NCBI RefSeq assembly: GCF_003171515.1
Contig: NC_089398.1
Span: forward strand, 1,612,001-1,676,000
Origin: Pyrenophora tritici-repentis
Taxonomy: Eukaryota; Ascomycota; Dothideomycetes; Pleosporales; Pleosporaceae
DNA: 64,000 nt
Direction of reading: 5' to 3'
Of the stretch, positions 42,261 to 54,539 are shown one piece after another. Numbering within the stretch: the first letter of the stretch is position 1; every line of letters begins with the position of its first letter. The notes beneath the pieces are model-generated. The model had not been told where the DNA came from. It saw only the letters and a list, made by a program, of their open reading frames with translations, and searched no databases. The position numbers were made by a program, and so were the translations under genes.

Positions 42261-43831
42261 ATGGCACACTCCCCGCTACTCTTCATCGTTGCGGGAGCCG
42301 CTCTATCCTACATGCTATACACGCGCATCACACTGTACATTGCGCGTCGGCGCTTCATGAAAGAGAATGGCTGCCAGCCATGCACGGCACATTTTCACAA
42401 GGACCCAATCCTTGGACTGGACGTTATGAAGACCATGGCCTACAACTGCAAGCACCACATCACACTGCAAGAGAACAGGAAACGGTTCCAAAAGCTCGGC
42501 AACACTTTCCATAACAGGATCGTTACCATGCCTTTTATCGTCACGTGCGAGCCGGAGAATATCAAAACCATTCTGAGTCTGAAATTTAAGGATTACAGCC
42601 TGGGTAACAGACAGCAAAACTTCACTCCGCTACTGGGTCACGGCATTTTCAACGCAGATGGAGAACGATGGGCTAACAGCCGTCATCTCCTTCGCCCCAA
42701 CTTTGCCAGAGACCAAGTTGCTGATCTCGAAGCGTTTGAGCGTCATTTCCAGCTCATGCTTAGGCATATACCACGAGATGGGTCTACGGTTGATCTGCAG
42801 GAGCTCTTCTTCTGCTTGACCATGGACACGGCGACGGAATTCCTCTTCAACCACTCTACAGAAACACTCCGCACACTAGGCCAGGATGAAACGAATAACG
42901 AAGACGTTAAATTCAGCAAAGCATTCAACTATGCACAAGACGATATTGCGACCCGCTTTCGGTACGGAATCTTCGATCGGTTTAGGAAGAACGTCGAGGG
43001 AAAAGCTGCGATTAAGACATGCCATGCGTATATTGAAAAGTTTGTGGACCATGCCCTCCAGTTCAGACAGGAGCTGGAATCAGAAAAGAAGTCGGGAGCT
43101 GGCAAGGATGAGAAGTACTACTTCATCCAGGAAGTGGCGAAGCAGACTACAGACAAGGCAAGGATAAGGGAGGAACTCATCAACATCCTGCTTGCCGGAC
43201 GCGACACAACAGCCAGTCTGCTCAGCAACATGTTTTTCCAAATCGCGAAGAGGCCAGACATCTATGCTAAGCTTCGGGAAGAAGTCGCGACGTTGGAGGG
43301 ACGCACACCAACTTATTCAGAGTTGAGAGACCTGAAGTATGTGAAGTGGTGTCTCAACGAATGTAAGTCTTGCATTGTACATCAGTGTCTTTTCCATTCT
43401 AATCGTGACCAGCACTGCGCACTCACCCTGTTGTTCCCGGGAACTCTCGTTATGCCACACGCGACACTGTTCTCCCCCGCGGCGGTGGACCTGATGGTCA
43501 AGCGCCGCTCTTCGTGCCCAAGGGAACTACGGTTGGCTACTCGCCATACACTATGCACCGACGCCCGGACCTGTTCGGGCCAGACGCAGACGAGTATAAG
43601 CCTGAGCGATGGGAGACTCTCCGGCCTGGATGGGAGTACCTACCTTTCAACGGCGGCCCACGCATATGCCTCGGCCAACAGTATGCCCTCACTGAAGCAA
43701 GCTACGTCACTGTTCGATTGGTACAAGAGTTCAAAGAAATCGAGAGCAGGGACGCCGATCAATGGCGAGAGAAATTGACGCTGACTCTTTGCTCGTTGAA
43801 CGGTACCAAGGTTGGGCTTACGCCAGCCTAG
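42261..43831 (+). CDS. Cytochrome P450, CYP52-like (alkane/fatty-acid hydroxylase type)
   Basis: Exons 42261-43362 and 43413-43831 encode 506 residues; the intron is 50 bp. An N-terminal membrane anchor (about 5-25, ending [16 protein letters not shown]) places it on the ER. The I-helix has [10 protein letters not shown]. Splicing restores the ExxR motif (ESLR, Glu367-Arg370), followed by PxRW (KPERW) and the haem loop [12 protein letters not shown] with the haem-ligand Cys453. The N-terminal style (YCP-like hinge region replaced by NGCQPC, then [10 protein letters not shown]) fits the CYP52/CYP584 clan of omega-hydroxylases, but the exact subfamily cannot be set here. The substrate could be a fatty acid or alkane. 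Confidence 0.93.
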
Positions 43832-44444
43832 AAGGCGCGGAAGCGAGTGCGAAGATCGAGCTGCTTCGAGAGGTGTCAAGTTTGCGAAGATGATGGAAGG
43901 ATTCGGCACGACGATTTGTGTCTGCTGTCGGACACGGAAGAAGACTTTACTTATAGGCGTCCGGCGGGGGGCCCAGGACATGGTCACGGATCTGGTAGGA
44001 GGCGTCGAACATGGAGGCGGCCCTCTCTTTTCTAGCATGGGCATTGTTTTTGTTTGAGTCACACGTGTAGAATCCCTACGAATATAGTACTAACTCACAC
44101 TGTCTTGACCATGAATGTTTTTGGTGGGGTCCTGCCCAAGGAGTGAATACAACAGAAAGTCTCTAATCTTCCATAATGTCTCACGCGGCATGCTTTCACT
44201 CTCCATACAGGCTCTACCAGTGGCACATTTAAATGACTCGCCAGCTTCCTCCCATATTGCGTGCAAGTGGATAAGTGGTCGCAACCCGTAGTTGACCCAA
44301 TAGAGACTAGCGCCGGAAGTCCGCAACTTGGGAACCTGGAAACACAAGTGTTGATCAACAAGTGTCGAGAACGCCCCCACAACTGCCACGAGACAACAAA
44401 TCCACACCTCATCCACCGAGCCTGCGCCTTTGCTGGCAGCCGCC
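43832..44444. other. Intergenic, no gene seen
   Basis: 3' flank of the P450 and promoter of the Brl1-like gene. No supported feature. Confidence 0.5.
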
Positions 44445-46367
44445 ATGTCGCGCACAAGTCGCCTTTCCACTACGCCTATGGACTTTGAGTGGACCAACCA
44501 AACGGGTCCTATTGACGCACAATCGCCTTTCGTTCTAGCAAGTCAGCAGCAGCAGCAGCAGCAACAACAACAACAGCAACAGAAGAAGCGTAAGATACTG
44601 CAGCAGCGGCCCTTCCATTTTGGGGCAGAACTACAAGACGGGGCACATGAACTAACTCCAGGCCGTCCAGGCCCGCACTCAGTCCTAGAATCTCCGTCCA
44701 AGAACGGATTTGCGACGCCGACTCGGTTGCGCGATCCCGATAACCGCATGACATATTTCAACCGCGACCCCAGCAAACCACTACCCTCAACACCCGCATC
44801 TTCGGTGCCGGCGCGTATACAACAGAGCCCTTGGTCGATGCGAACGCCCTCACACGACCTCGACTTTAGTTCTGGCGGAGAGACTCCAGGCACCCCGCAT
44901 ATGGACAGTGATATTGGCACTCCAGACACACAATTGGTGACCAGGATGGGACGATTAGGCAACGGCGAGGCGGACAAGAAGCCTGCTCGTAGGGACAGCT
45001 GGTTCAAGCGCGCATTTGCGAGCACTCCTAGTCCCACAAAGGACCGGGACAAGGAGTCACCGCAAAAGCCCTACTCCAAGAAGGCTGAGAACCGCATAGT
45101 CAAGCGCCGGTCCGAGCGATCACAATCCAAAAAGCGTGTCCAAATTCGCGAAGATGGCGAAGATTCCGACAATGAACTCGCCCGCCGTCCGTCCGTGCCG
45201 ACAAAAGAGGCGGGGCCCGTCCAATCCACATTCACTATGAACCTGGCCGGCTTCCTCTCGTGGGTGGAAGCCCATCCGAACCTCCCTGTGGTGATAACAT
45301 GGTACCTCCAGTTGACTGTTAATACGTTCCTTGGAGGCTTTTTTGTCTTCCTCGTCTACCGCGCATGGGCTGGCGTCATGACAGATGTTGAAATTGAATC
45401 CTCAAAACATGCGTCCGAGGTCATGGTCGAAATCGCCGCATGCGCCTTGGAATACAACCGCAACCGTTGCCGGCCGGAAGACGTCGTTCCGGCCATGGAG
45501 AAGGCATGCGGTATCTGGGAGACTTGCATGAACCGCGATCCCAAAAAGGTTGCGCGCGCGACCGTCACGGCCAAGACATTCGCCATGATTTGCAACAGCT
45601 TTTTCGAGGAGGTTAGCTACAAGTCCATGGTATGTGTCCCATCTATCTTCTTCATCGTCAATTGGCGGGACTTCTTTGGCAGAGATTCCAAGAAGCCGTT
45701 CAGAGGGGGCAAATCTGCGCGTACAGATGATGTATACCAGCAGCATATACCCTCTCAAACTATGGTGCAGCACAAAACCTTTTTTGCCTCCTCCTTTCAA
45801 TTCCTATCCGACTTCCCTTTTCACAATCAGCCTTAACAGCTACCCCTGCGAAGTCGAAGAAGTAGACTAAATCACCACTCGACACTCTCAACAAACCTTC
45901 ATACGCTCATACGCTGACACCACCTCTCCTACCAGATCTTTACCGCAATTGTCATCTTCGGCGGCTTCAACCTCTCAAACTGGGCTTTCGGCCTCCTCCG
46001 CTCCCAACAACAACAGCAGCAGTCCCAACACCACCAACAGCATCAACAGCATCAACAGCACGACTTCCAGCCTCAAACCCCTCAACATAGAGTCGCCAGC
46101 AACAGCTACCAAGATAATTACCAACAAAATGCAAACTACCAGGCGTACCAGCAAAACTGGCAGCAGTTGCCCCAGTATCCTCAACAACAGCAGTACACAC
46201 CATACCAGCAGCATCAGCATCGCGATCAAACCCCGTATCCACAACAGAGACACATCGACGCTCCGCCACTGGTGCACGCGAATACTATGCCTACGCTGTC
46301 TAGTAGTTCTACAGCGCAGGACGGTGTGGATGTAGGCAAGTCGAGGAAGAGGGGATTATTTCGATAG
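44445..46367 (+). CDS. BRL1: Brl1/Brr6-family nuclear envelope protein
   Basis: Exons 44445-45629 and 45936-46367 give 538 residues. The domain at about 265-420 is the disulphide-bridge nucleocytoplasmic transport domain. It has a first membrane helix (VVITWYLQLTVNTFLGGFFV), a lumenal segment with four cysteines (ACALEYNRNRC and ACGIWETC), then a second helix spanning the splice junction (KSM / IFTAIVIFGGFNLSNWAFG). Family members help the inner and outer nuclear membranes fuse during nuclear-pore assembly. The N-terminus has a Gln13 tract and a basic SP-rich region. The C-terminus is Gln-rich. The intron is 306 bp, long for this genome; unspliced reading would end at 45836 and lose the second helix. 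Confidence 0.92.
44544..44582 (+). repeat. CAG/CAA tract encoding 13 glutamines
   Basis: 39 bp of CAG and CAA codons near the start of the Brl1-like gene. Mixed codons reduce, but do not remove, slippage. Confidence 0.95.
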
Positions 46368-46878
46368 TGGTGGAACTTTGCCTTTCTGAATTTTTTTCCC
46401 TTGCTTCGTTTTCCATCTTGGAAGTGTGGATTTGCCGTGGACTATAGTCTCCTTTGTTCTTCTCCTTCTTGGTTCTTATTCTATAGGGATGGGGTGGGGT
46501 AGGGTTGGATAAACAAGCGCGGTTTGGGTAAAATGCTGGGCTTTTAGCATACATACATGTCTCATCGTTTCGAATGGGCCATGTTTTGTTTCGTAAATAT
46601 CATGACATCTATTCTTCTTCATCTCCTCTCCACGTCTTGATTATGATCAAGACACAAGTGAGCAACTTGATTGACTGATTGAATGAATGCATTACTATTT
46701 CTCTATCATATCATTTCACATGAAGAAGCCCTTCTAAAAGTTGCCCCGAAAGCCAGGATATCAAGCAACACCAACAAATCTACAACGACTGTCAACCTGC
46801 CAAACGCCATCATTGCTTTCTTTTCCCTTATCTTGTACAGCTACCTCTACAATCGCCTTCTCTAAGCTCGACTTTCCT
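46368..46878. other. Convergent intergenic region
   Basis: 3' flanks of the Brl1-like gene and FAS1. T-rich stretches may be polyadenylation regions. No gene is seen. Confidence 0.5.
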
Positions 46879-49800
46879 CTATGCTGCCGCCTCGGTCTTG
46901 CTCTCCTCCTTACCACTCTCCTCATACTTCTCCCAGTTGGCCAAAATGTTGCCAATCTTGGGCGAGTTGGTCAGCTTGTACACGTCCTCAAAGTACTCCT
47001 TGGTCAACGCAAACGGCTTGGCTGTCACGTTGGGTATGTACTTGCCGACGAGCTTGCTGGGGTCGATAGATGTCTTGTGAATCTTCTTCAGCAGGAACGA
47101 TCGGAAAGGCTTGACACCGGACCGCAAGAAGGTGCTGTGGAAGGGCACATCGATGCCTTTGAGCGGGATCGTCGCGAAACCGCGCTGGAGATCCAAAGGT
47201 TTGGGCTTGGCTTCGGTCTGCTCGGCACAGCCCTTGATGATCTCGACAAGATGGTTCTTAACTTCTTCCAGTGAGAGCGTCTGCATGAGTGCTTGGATGT
47301 CGATCTTCTGCTGCTTGAGGTAGTTTGTCACACCCGTTAGGCAGTCGAGCGCGCGAAGGTCACCCGCAGCGACGTACTGCATGTTGGCGATGTTGTAGTT
47401 GACAATCTCAAGGAGCCAGCCAGTTGTCTCGGCAATGTTCTCCACAACGTACTGGAGTGCTTGCTCGTTAAACGTCTTGGATATCCTGCTAGGGTTGACG
47501 GCGCACATGGAGTAGTTGGAGCGGCCAGTCTCATCACGCTCCACGGCAACCTGCATGGTCAGACCACGGTAGAACACAACTGACACTAAGCTCTCGATGG
47601 GCATGACCTCAGCCATAGCGGCAAGAGCGGAGTATTCACCCAGAGAATGACCAGCGAATGTGCTCTCGACCTGGATGAGTCCCTTGGCGCGCATGTCCTC
47701 GAAAGACGCCTTCTCCATCAATGTAAGAGCAGGCTGCGTGAACTGGGTGGCGGATAGAAGACCAGTCGGTGACCGGTATGTGTACGATGTAGTGTTCTCG
47801 TCAATCTCCTTGAAGATCTTCTCGGACCGGATAGAGCCATCGGCAGCCACAGTCTCAAAAGTCATGGACATGTAGTTCTGGCGGATGGCCTTACCGACGG
47901 GTCCACCAAAGTGAATAGTGAGCTCCTTCGGGTTGTTCTTCACGATATTGGTGATAGCAAATCCTATTTCAAGTTAGCTAATGCAAAACAGCGACGAATG
48001 AATGCGCTTACCGTAGTTGTCCATGAAATGCTTATCAGCGCGATCCCAGACCTCCTTGGCTACTGGGCTGCTGTTGTACAGCTCCATACCCATTCCTTGC
48101 TCCTGCGAACCTTGACCGGTGAAGACGTAGGAGGTAGTAGGCTGCTCGACTTCGGCCTCGCCAATCAAGACCTTGTCTTCAGTTTCCTGGTTGCTGACCT
48201 CAATCTTGATGATCTTGCGACCAGACACCATTCCGACGTGTTGAAGCTTGACATCGAGCAAGTCATCAGGAAGTACCATACCGACCAGGTTGACATGGTA
48301 GCTCCTGACACGGCCAACGTTGTTCTCGGCGGCCCATGTCTCAACCAGACTTCGGACAGCTGCGCTGGAGTACATGCCGTGAGTGATGGTGCCAGGAAGG
48401 TTGGCATAGCTGGCAAAGACGCGTGAGACGTGGATGGGGTTGTAGTCGCCGGAAACGCGGGCGTAGTTCTCGTTGGAGGCTGGCGCTTTGAGGTTGAGAG
48501 GAGTCTTGCCGTGTAGTGGAATAGCATTATCGAAAAGTACCGGTTGATCAACCACAGCTCCGTTTCGCTCCAAATAGTCAAGGACGGGGTTGCCATAGGC
48601 GCTTCCCGACCGGTAGTCAACCGATGCGATCTGAATAATCTCCTTGGTCGGAAGCTCGAGCAAGACCTCTCCTTGGGTCTCGATGTCCGAGAAAACGGTC
48701 TTGTTCTTGTATCGCATAACAGTCTCGAGCTTGAAGAGCAGCGTCTTGTTCAGCAGGTCGATCTCGGGCTCCTCGAAGTTGAACCACTCCTTAGATCGCA
48801 AGATGGCAACATCCTTGCTGGTGGCCAAGTGAAGTTGGATGGGCTTCTCGACCTTTCTCTGGAAAGTGTTTTCAAAGTCATCGTATGCGCCACGGTAGAG
48901 GAACTGGCTGGTAACCTCCATTACCGGCTTGCCGTCACGGTTGATCGTGCCACAGACCTCCACCATCTTGCCAGAATCCTGGTTGATGACAGCATTGATC
49001 TGCGCCGTGGTTTCGAGCACATCGCCTTTCTTTAGAGGCTCTGCGCCAGCGATCATTCGGAAGCCGTTGGAGAGATGGACCAACTTGAGCAAGTCACCAT
49101 CAATGGCGCGAGGAAAGATGGGCTTGGTGATTGCCTTCCAGCCAACAACGATGGCGAAGTCCATAGGAGCAAATACTTCCTTACCAGGTCGATCGACGAA
49201 GGCCTCACCCGTGTTGCCCACAGCATGGACGAAGTCATTGATGGCCTCGCTTGTGACAGTAGCACGGCCACCATCGAAGCGAGAGGTGACAGACTCGTCG
49301 AATGGGCATGCCTCATCTCCAAACCAGACCTTGTAGTAAAAGTCCTTGATGCGGTCGTTACGGGCATCCATAACCTCGTGGATAGGAGCATAGCCCACAT
49401 CCGGACGATAAGTGAAGCGGAAAGGTAGAGCAACAGCCTGCTTGAGGGCGGTACGCTCTTCCCACATGTTGAGCAAGATCTCTTTTTCCTCTGTAAGACT
49501 GACATCGACGGTTTTGATCAACTTGCCACCATGGTGGAGTTCCTTGACTACAATGACGGTCTTGGCAGGCTCATTGGGATACTGGATCTCAACAACCATG
49601 CCGCGTGTGGGGGCGAATACCCTAGAAGTAGGGTTGGTCTGGAAGCGCTGACCCTGGACAAAGATATCTGCAGTGAAGAAGGCATGCCTCCATGAGTAGC
49701 TGCTGCCGGCTAGAAGCTGCAACCACGAGTGAACTTCGGGCATTGTGGCATTGGGAGCTGCTGCGAGGCGATAGATGACCTTGTCCGGAAGTTCCGATAC

Positions 49801-52800
49801 AGTAAGACCATCTACCTCAAGCCCTTGAGGTGGTGCCAAGAGGTTGCTGCCAAAGTACTCGATGACCGGGACCTTGGACTCATCATCACCATAGACGTCA
49901 CGGAGAAGATATTTGATATGGCCTTGGTGAACGCCGTCCAGGATTTCCTTGATAGGCTCATCCACCTTGGTAGAGTATTTGACGGCCATGGGTCCTTGAA
50001 GAATACAGGTCCTGCCGACATCTTGGTCAACAACGGCATCGAGGTCTTCAGACTGCCAGAGCGAGTCCTTCTTGAAGAAGAACTCAAAGGTGTCGTCAAG
50101 GACTGGGACGAAAGGAACCGGCTTCTGACCACGGCGTTGGCAGAGCAACAGGAAGTGCTGAACATCTTGGGCGTTGATGAGCTGCTCGTCGGCTTCGGGG
50201 TAGGCTTTGAAAACCTTCTCAAGCATTGGGAAGGGGTCATTCAGCTCCTCATAGTTCTGAATTAGCGACTCGCTGCTGGTCTTGCTGAAGCGCTCCTCCA
50301 ACCGGCGGATGAAGTCACCAGTTAGACGCTTCAAGCTCTGGTCAATCCATCGAGACTGGTGCTTAACGTACATGAGGTCTACCATGCGCTGGACAACCTC
50401 GGCATACGTCATGTCTTCCAGATCGACCGACTCTCCCTTCTTGTTCTTACCAAACCAGACCTTCTGGAAGTCCTTGTTCAGCTTCTCAATGATGTATTCG
50501 CGCATCTTCTTCAACTCGGGTATGCGCTTAGCTTTGTCAAGGCTGAAGATTTTCTGGTCCATCTCATGCCAGAAAATAACACCGCGTGTGGCGAGCTTGT
50601 GGATTGGTTCACCCATCTCGGAGCGAACAGTGATGACACCGCCAGCGGGACCCTTATAGGTCTTCTCCCACTCGCTGTCCTCCAGACCAGGAGCCTCGAC
50701 AATAGCCTGCTTAGCCATCTTGGACGTGTAACATTCCTTGGCAGTCATGACACGGCTACCGAACAGGCAGCCATCGTAGGGCATAGGTGGGTACCCAAAC
50801 TTGGTGGACCAAGATCCAGTCAGGTATGGGTATGTGTCCTCTGCGCCACCGAAACCAGAACCGGCGACGAGGATCAGGTTGTCACACTTCCGCAGGCGGC
50901 TGTACATCTGCAAAATCGGCTGGTGGAAATCTTCGAATGAGTGATGTCCACCACCACGGCCACCAGTCCATTGAAGCAATATTGGGAAAGTGGGATTCGC
51001 CTTGGCGATGTTGATGACTTGTTGAATGGCTTCGACGGATCCAGGCTTGAAAGCAATGTGTTTGATGCCGAGTGTCTCAATGTACTCATTCGCTACTTCG
51101 ATCGATGGCACACCAGCACCGATGGTAAGACCTTCGATAGGCACGCCCTCAGCTCGGAGCTTGGCTAGGAGAGGAATTTGCCAGCCCATTGCGCGTGGGT
51201 TGACGTAGATCAGGTTGACAGTGATACCACGGCCAGCAGGGATAGCCTTCTCGACCTTGTTGATGGCAGCAGTCATGGTCTTTTCGTTGTAGTAACCACC
51301 ACCAGCAAGCTCAATCTCGTAGCCAGCGTTCATGGTCGCAGCCACAAAGTCCCATGGTACTGTGCAAGGTGTCATACCAGCAACCATGACTGGAGGTAAG
51401 CCCAGCATGCGACTCATCTTGGTGTCGACGTAAGTTTGGCCGGTGGAGGTCTTGACAAGGCGTGGGCCGTGCTCCTTGACCCAGTCTACAGCGTACTTTA
51501 CGGCGTGCTCAAAGTCGCGGTCGAAGATTTCGGGTTTGTAGCCAACCTCGGCGTTTTGACCATCAATGGCGCCCGCAAGAATAACACGGACACCTGTGCC
51601 GTCTTTGTTGCGGTTCGTAAGAACGCCAAGACCAGAGATGCCACCGGGGCCAAAGTCGAGGATGTGAGTGGCATTGGGGAACACAGTCGCCTTCTCCCAC
51701 TCTACTGAGTCGGCGGTGATCATGCGAATAAGACGAGGAACGATGTTTTCCGACTCAGTCTCGCGGATGTCTTGGCCTGTATGAGTGTCATACGTTGGAA
51801 TACCAAGATCGGCCGTGGATATCTTGATGCCCTTCAGATCATCCTCGAGCTGCTTGGTCGCATCTATGAGATATGGACTGTGGAAAGGAGCAGTGATGGG
51901 AAGGAAGCGGTTTACAAAGCGTACTTTGCGCTCAGTGAAAGGTATCCTGGTCTGGTCCAAGCCAGTGGGAGCCTTGTCCTTGCGTAGACGGAGGTTAAGA
52001 CCATATAGAGAAATCGGCGGGCCGGTGACAACGAAGTTACGCGCGCTGTTTACGAGAGAGATGGCAATGTGTCGGTCTTTTGGCAGATGCTCGTTGGTAG
52101 CGTCGATGTGGTCTTGGACGGCCTTTCGTGAGAGATCACGTATGGAAAGCATAGGTGTTGGCGTACCCTCGCCATTATCAATGGAATCTTGCAGCACTGT
52201 AGGCGCAAGCGAGGTCCTGGGGAAAGCTTGTTGACTTCGTGTACCGATCCAGAAGAGAATCTCGATGGCTTTCTTGGCAGCACGCTCAAAGGTCTCCCAG
52301 TTCTTTGCCTCAGCAATAGCAGCGGCTGTTACGACACCCTGTGAGTGGCCGGTAACACCTGAAAGACGGCTTCGTACATGGCCCGGGTGACTCCCGAGAA
52401 CTCGGCACGTCACTACGTAGTGGGCGAGCTGAGTCAGACCGATCAAGGGCAGACTGACAGGCGCTGAGACCAGGTAATCGGTGTCAGGCTGCGAGTCTCG
52501 GTTGTTGAGCCATCGCATGACATCAAGGCCTTTTGAGTAGAGCTTCTCGGCACGCGGGTCACGCGACAAGACGAGAAGATGCTGAGCCTCGGCGGCAACA
52601 AAGTCCTCTACAAACGAGGGGTAGGTGTTGTAGATTTCGCGGAGTTCATCGAAGTACTCCTCGATGTTGCCCTGTCCACCCAGAACAGCGTATATGAAGG
52701 CGTTTTCGTCAGCGGCTTCCCGGAAAAGCGCCGACTCGTGGTGTTTGATAGGCCGCTCTACTGCAGCGCGAGCTGCGTAGTATGACCGCACAGTGACCAG

Positions 52801-53187
52801 CTTCTTCTCAGTGATGCCCGGCAGAGAGGCAGCCAGGGCGTGTACCTCGTTGCCCCGGAGGAAAGCACGCTCAAATTCGGTAAGAACGAGCTTGAGCACC
52901 TCCTCGAACGAGTCAGGGTCCTCACCCTCTTCTACCTCCTTGGCGACAAAACCAATGTATCGTGCGACCAACTCCGCCACCGAAGATGGCTCGTCATCTA
53001 GGGCAAGCTCATCTGTGGGCTCGGGAAGTGTCGACTTGAATGTGTCCCGCAGTTGTTGGGCATTGAAATGAAGAGCAGTCGGGATGAGAAGAGTGTACTC
53101 GAGCGAGCCGTGGGAGAGGATGAGGGGGCGGAGGTTGGCGGCGGAGCGCGGGGTGGAAATGCCCGTCTGCTGGCCAGAACCGTACAT
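46879..53187 (-). CDS. FAS1: Fatty acid synthase subunit beta (AT-ER-DH-MPT)
   Basis: Exons 53187-48012 and 47963-46879 (48-bp intron) encode 2,086 residues, the normal fungal length. The order is: acetyltransferase with GHSQG (Ser282); FMN enoyl reductase (about 590-1000, [13 protein letters not shown] and AGGGYYNE); hot-dog dehydratase with DYNPIHVS...GTITHGMY (about 1580); malonyl/palmitoyl transferase with FTGQGSQ and [11 protein letters not shown] (Ser1832). The single intron lies between HFMDNYG and FAITN. The subunit assembles with FAS2 into the cytosolic alpha6-beta6 barrel that makes palmitate and stearate. Transcribed away from FAS2 from a shared promoter. All catalytic motifs are intact, so a primary-metabolism FAS is most likely. 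A secondary-metabolite hexanoate synthase is less likely, as no polyketide synthase is adjacent. Confidence 0.97.
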
Positions 53188-53620
53188 GATGAGTGGTTGG
53201 TGTCTGTTGATGGTGGTGAGCTGTGTATTCTACTCGCGATTCCATAAAAGTATGTTTATTTGGGATATGTGGGGTACCAGGATTAGAGTTGCGGATGAGG
53301 AGTGAACAATAGGCAGTGGAAGGCGCACCTTGAGACGAATTACAGATACTGAAGGAGCGACCTGGGCAGATGGAAGGAGCGAATGGACAGAGAAGAGTGT
53401 CTAAGGAAGGGGCGTCGGGGGCTCTGGGTCAATGTGAGCTCCCGTCTGGTGTTGTGGGGAAGGTGCAATGCAACGACAAAAGACAAAGTTCGCACGACGT
53501 GTGAAATGCTTGCAAGAAACACCCAATGCGTACCTCTTCGCTCGGACAGAAGTCAATCTGGCCTATTTGCTCGGGATTTGGTCCGTACTGCTATTCGTAT
53601 AGCAGCTCCCTTGCTATGTG

Positions 53621-53666
53621 CGGTGTAGTGTAGTGTAGTGTGTGTGAGTGTGCGTGCGGTGTTGTG
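53621..53666. repeat. GTGTA/GTGTG microsatellite
   Basis: Repeated GTGTA units grade into GTGTGTGAGTGTGCGTGC within the FAS promoter. Confidence 0.8.
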
Positions 53667-54024
53667 AGTCGACCGCAGGCAACAGGAGAAAGAAAGAGGC
53701 CCCCCAGGGTAAATGTAGAGTAATCAGGAAGGAGGGATTATGTAATTGGGCGGGCAGGAGGACGAGGAGGTGAGGACAACGTTCACGGCGTGGTTATTAT
53801 CGTGCCGGGATGGTCGACTTTTTCCCAGAGGAGCTCAGATTTGGCCCGCATCCAGCCTGCATGGCTAGCGCGGGCAGGGGTCCACGGCGGTATGCTCGTA
53901 CAGAAATGCTGCGGCAGCGGGCTCAACAACTGTCAGTTGTAATGCGCTTATCCGTGAACTCGCAGTTGTTGAGGACGCGCCGGACCAAATTACCCTCGTC
54001 CTGGTTCGCGCCTCTCGCCCTCAC

Positions 54025-54030
54025 CCTCGG
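54025..54030 (+). promoter_or_regulatory. Candidate FarA/FarB site CCTCGG
   Basis: CCTCGG is the known core bound by the Zn2Cys6 fatty-acid regulators FarA and FarB in Aspergillus. A single hexamer in 1.35 kb is weak evidence, but its place in the FAS promoter fits. Confidence 0.3.
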
Positions 54031-54539
54031 GCTTGGGTATGCGTGGCCATTCCGTGGTTGCCTGCCCAAGTGCCAGGCGTCGAGATTAGTCGGTTGCGCG
54101 TTGGCCAAAGCAGTAACGAGCTGCAGTACAGGGATGATGAATTTTAGTACATCCAGCCCCGAAAGCGGGAGAAATCCTCAACGCCCGGCAGAGCAACGCA
54201 AGCCTCGTCGTCCCTGAGAGCAAGAGATAAACAGCCAATGCGTTGGGTCCCTCGCTCCTGGAACTGCCGCCCACTACATCTTTTCCTCGAAAAACAAACC
54301 CGAGCCTGTGCGGGGGACTTTTCACCCCTCCAGGACCCTTGAATCATCTCAAGTGCTCTCACCGCACTATACCTCACTACCCACCTAATAGCGTCTCTCC
54401 TCCCTGGCCCTTCTCCCCTCTCTAGACCCACGATACCCTTTCTTCTATTTTGTAATAGAGATACCCATTGAGCTCCGTTGAGCCTCAACCCACCCTCCTT
54501 TTCAGTCAATTGCTCCCTCCCTCCCCCCATCGCCTCACC

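Larger units (their letters stand above)
53188..54539. promoter_or_regulatory. Shared divergent FAS1/FAS2 promoter
   Basis: 1,352 bp between the two start codons. It contains a GT-rich microsatellite (53621-53666), one CCTCGG (54025-54030) and a long C/T-rich leader before FAS2 (about 54370-54539). No coding sense was found inside. The head-to-head arrangement would allow equal expression of the two subunits. Confidence 0.7.
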
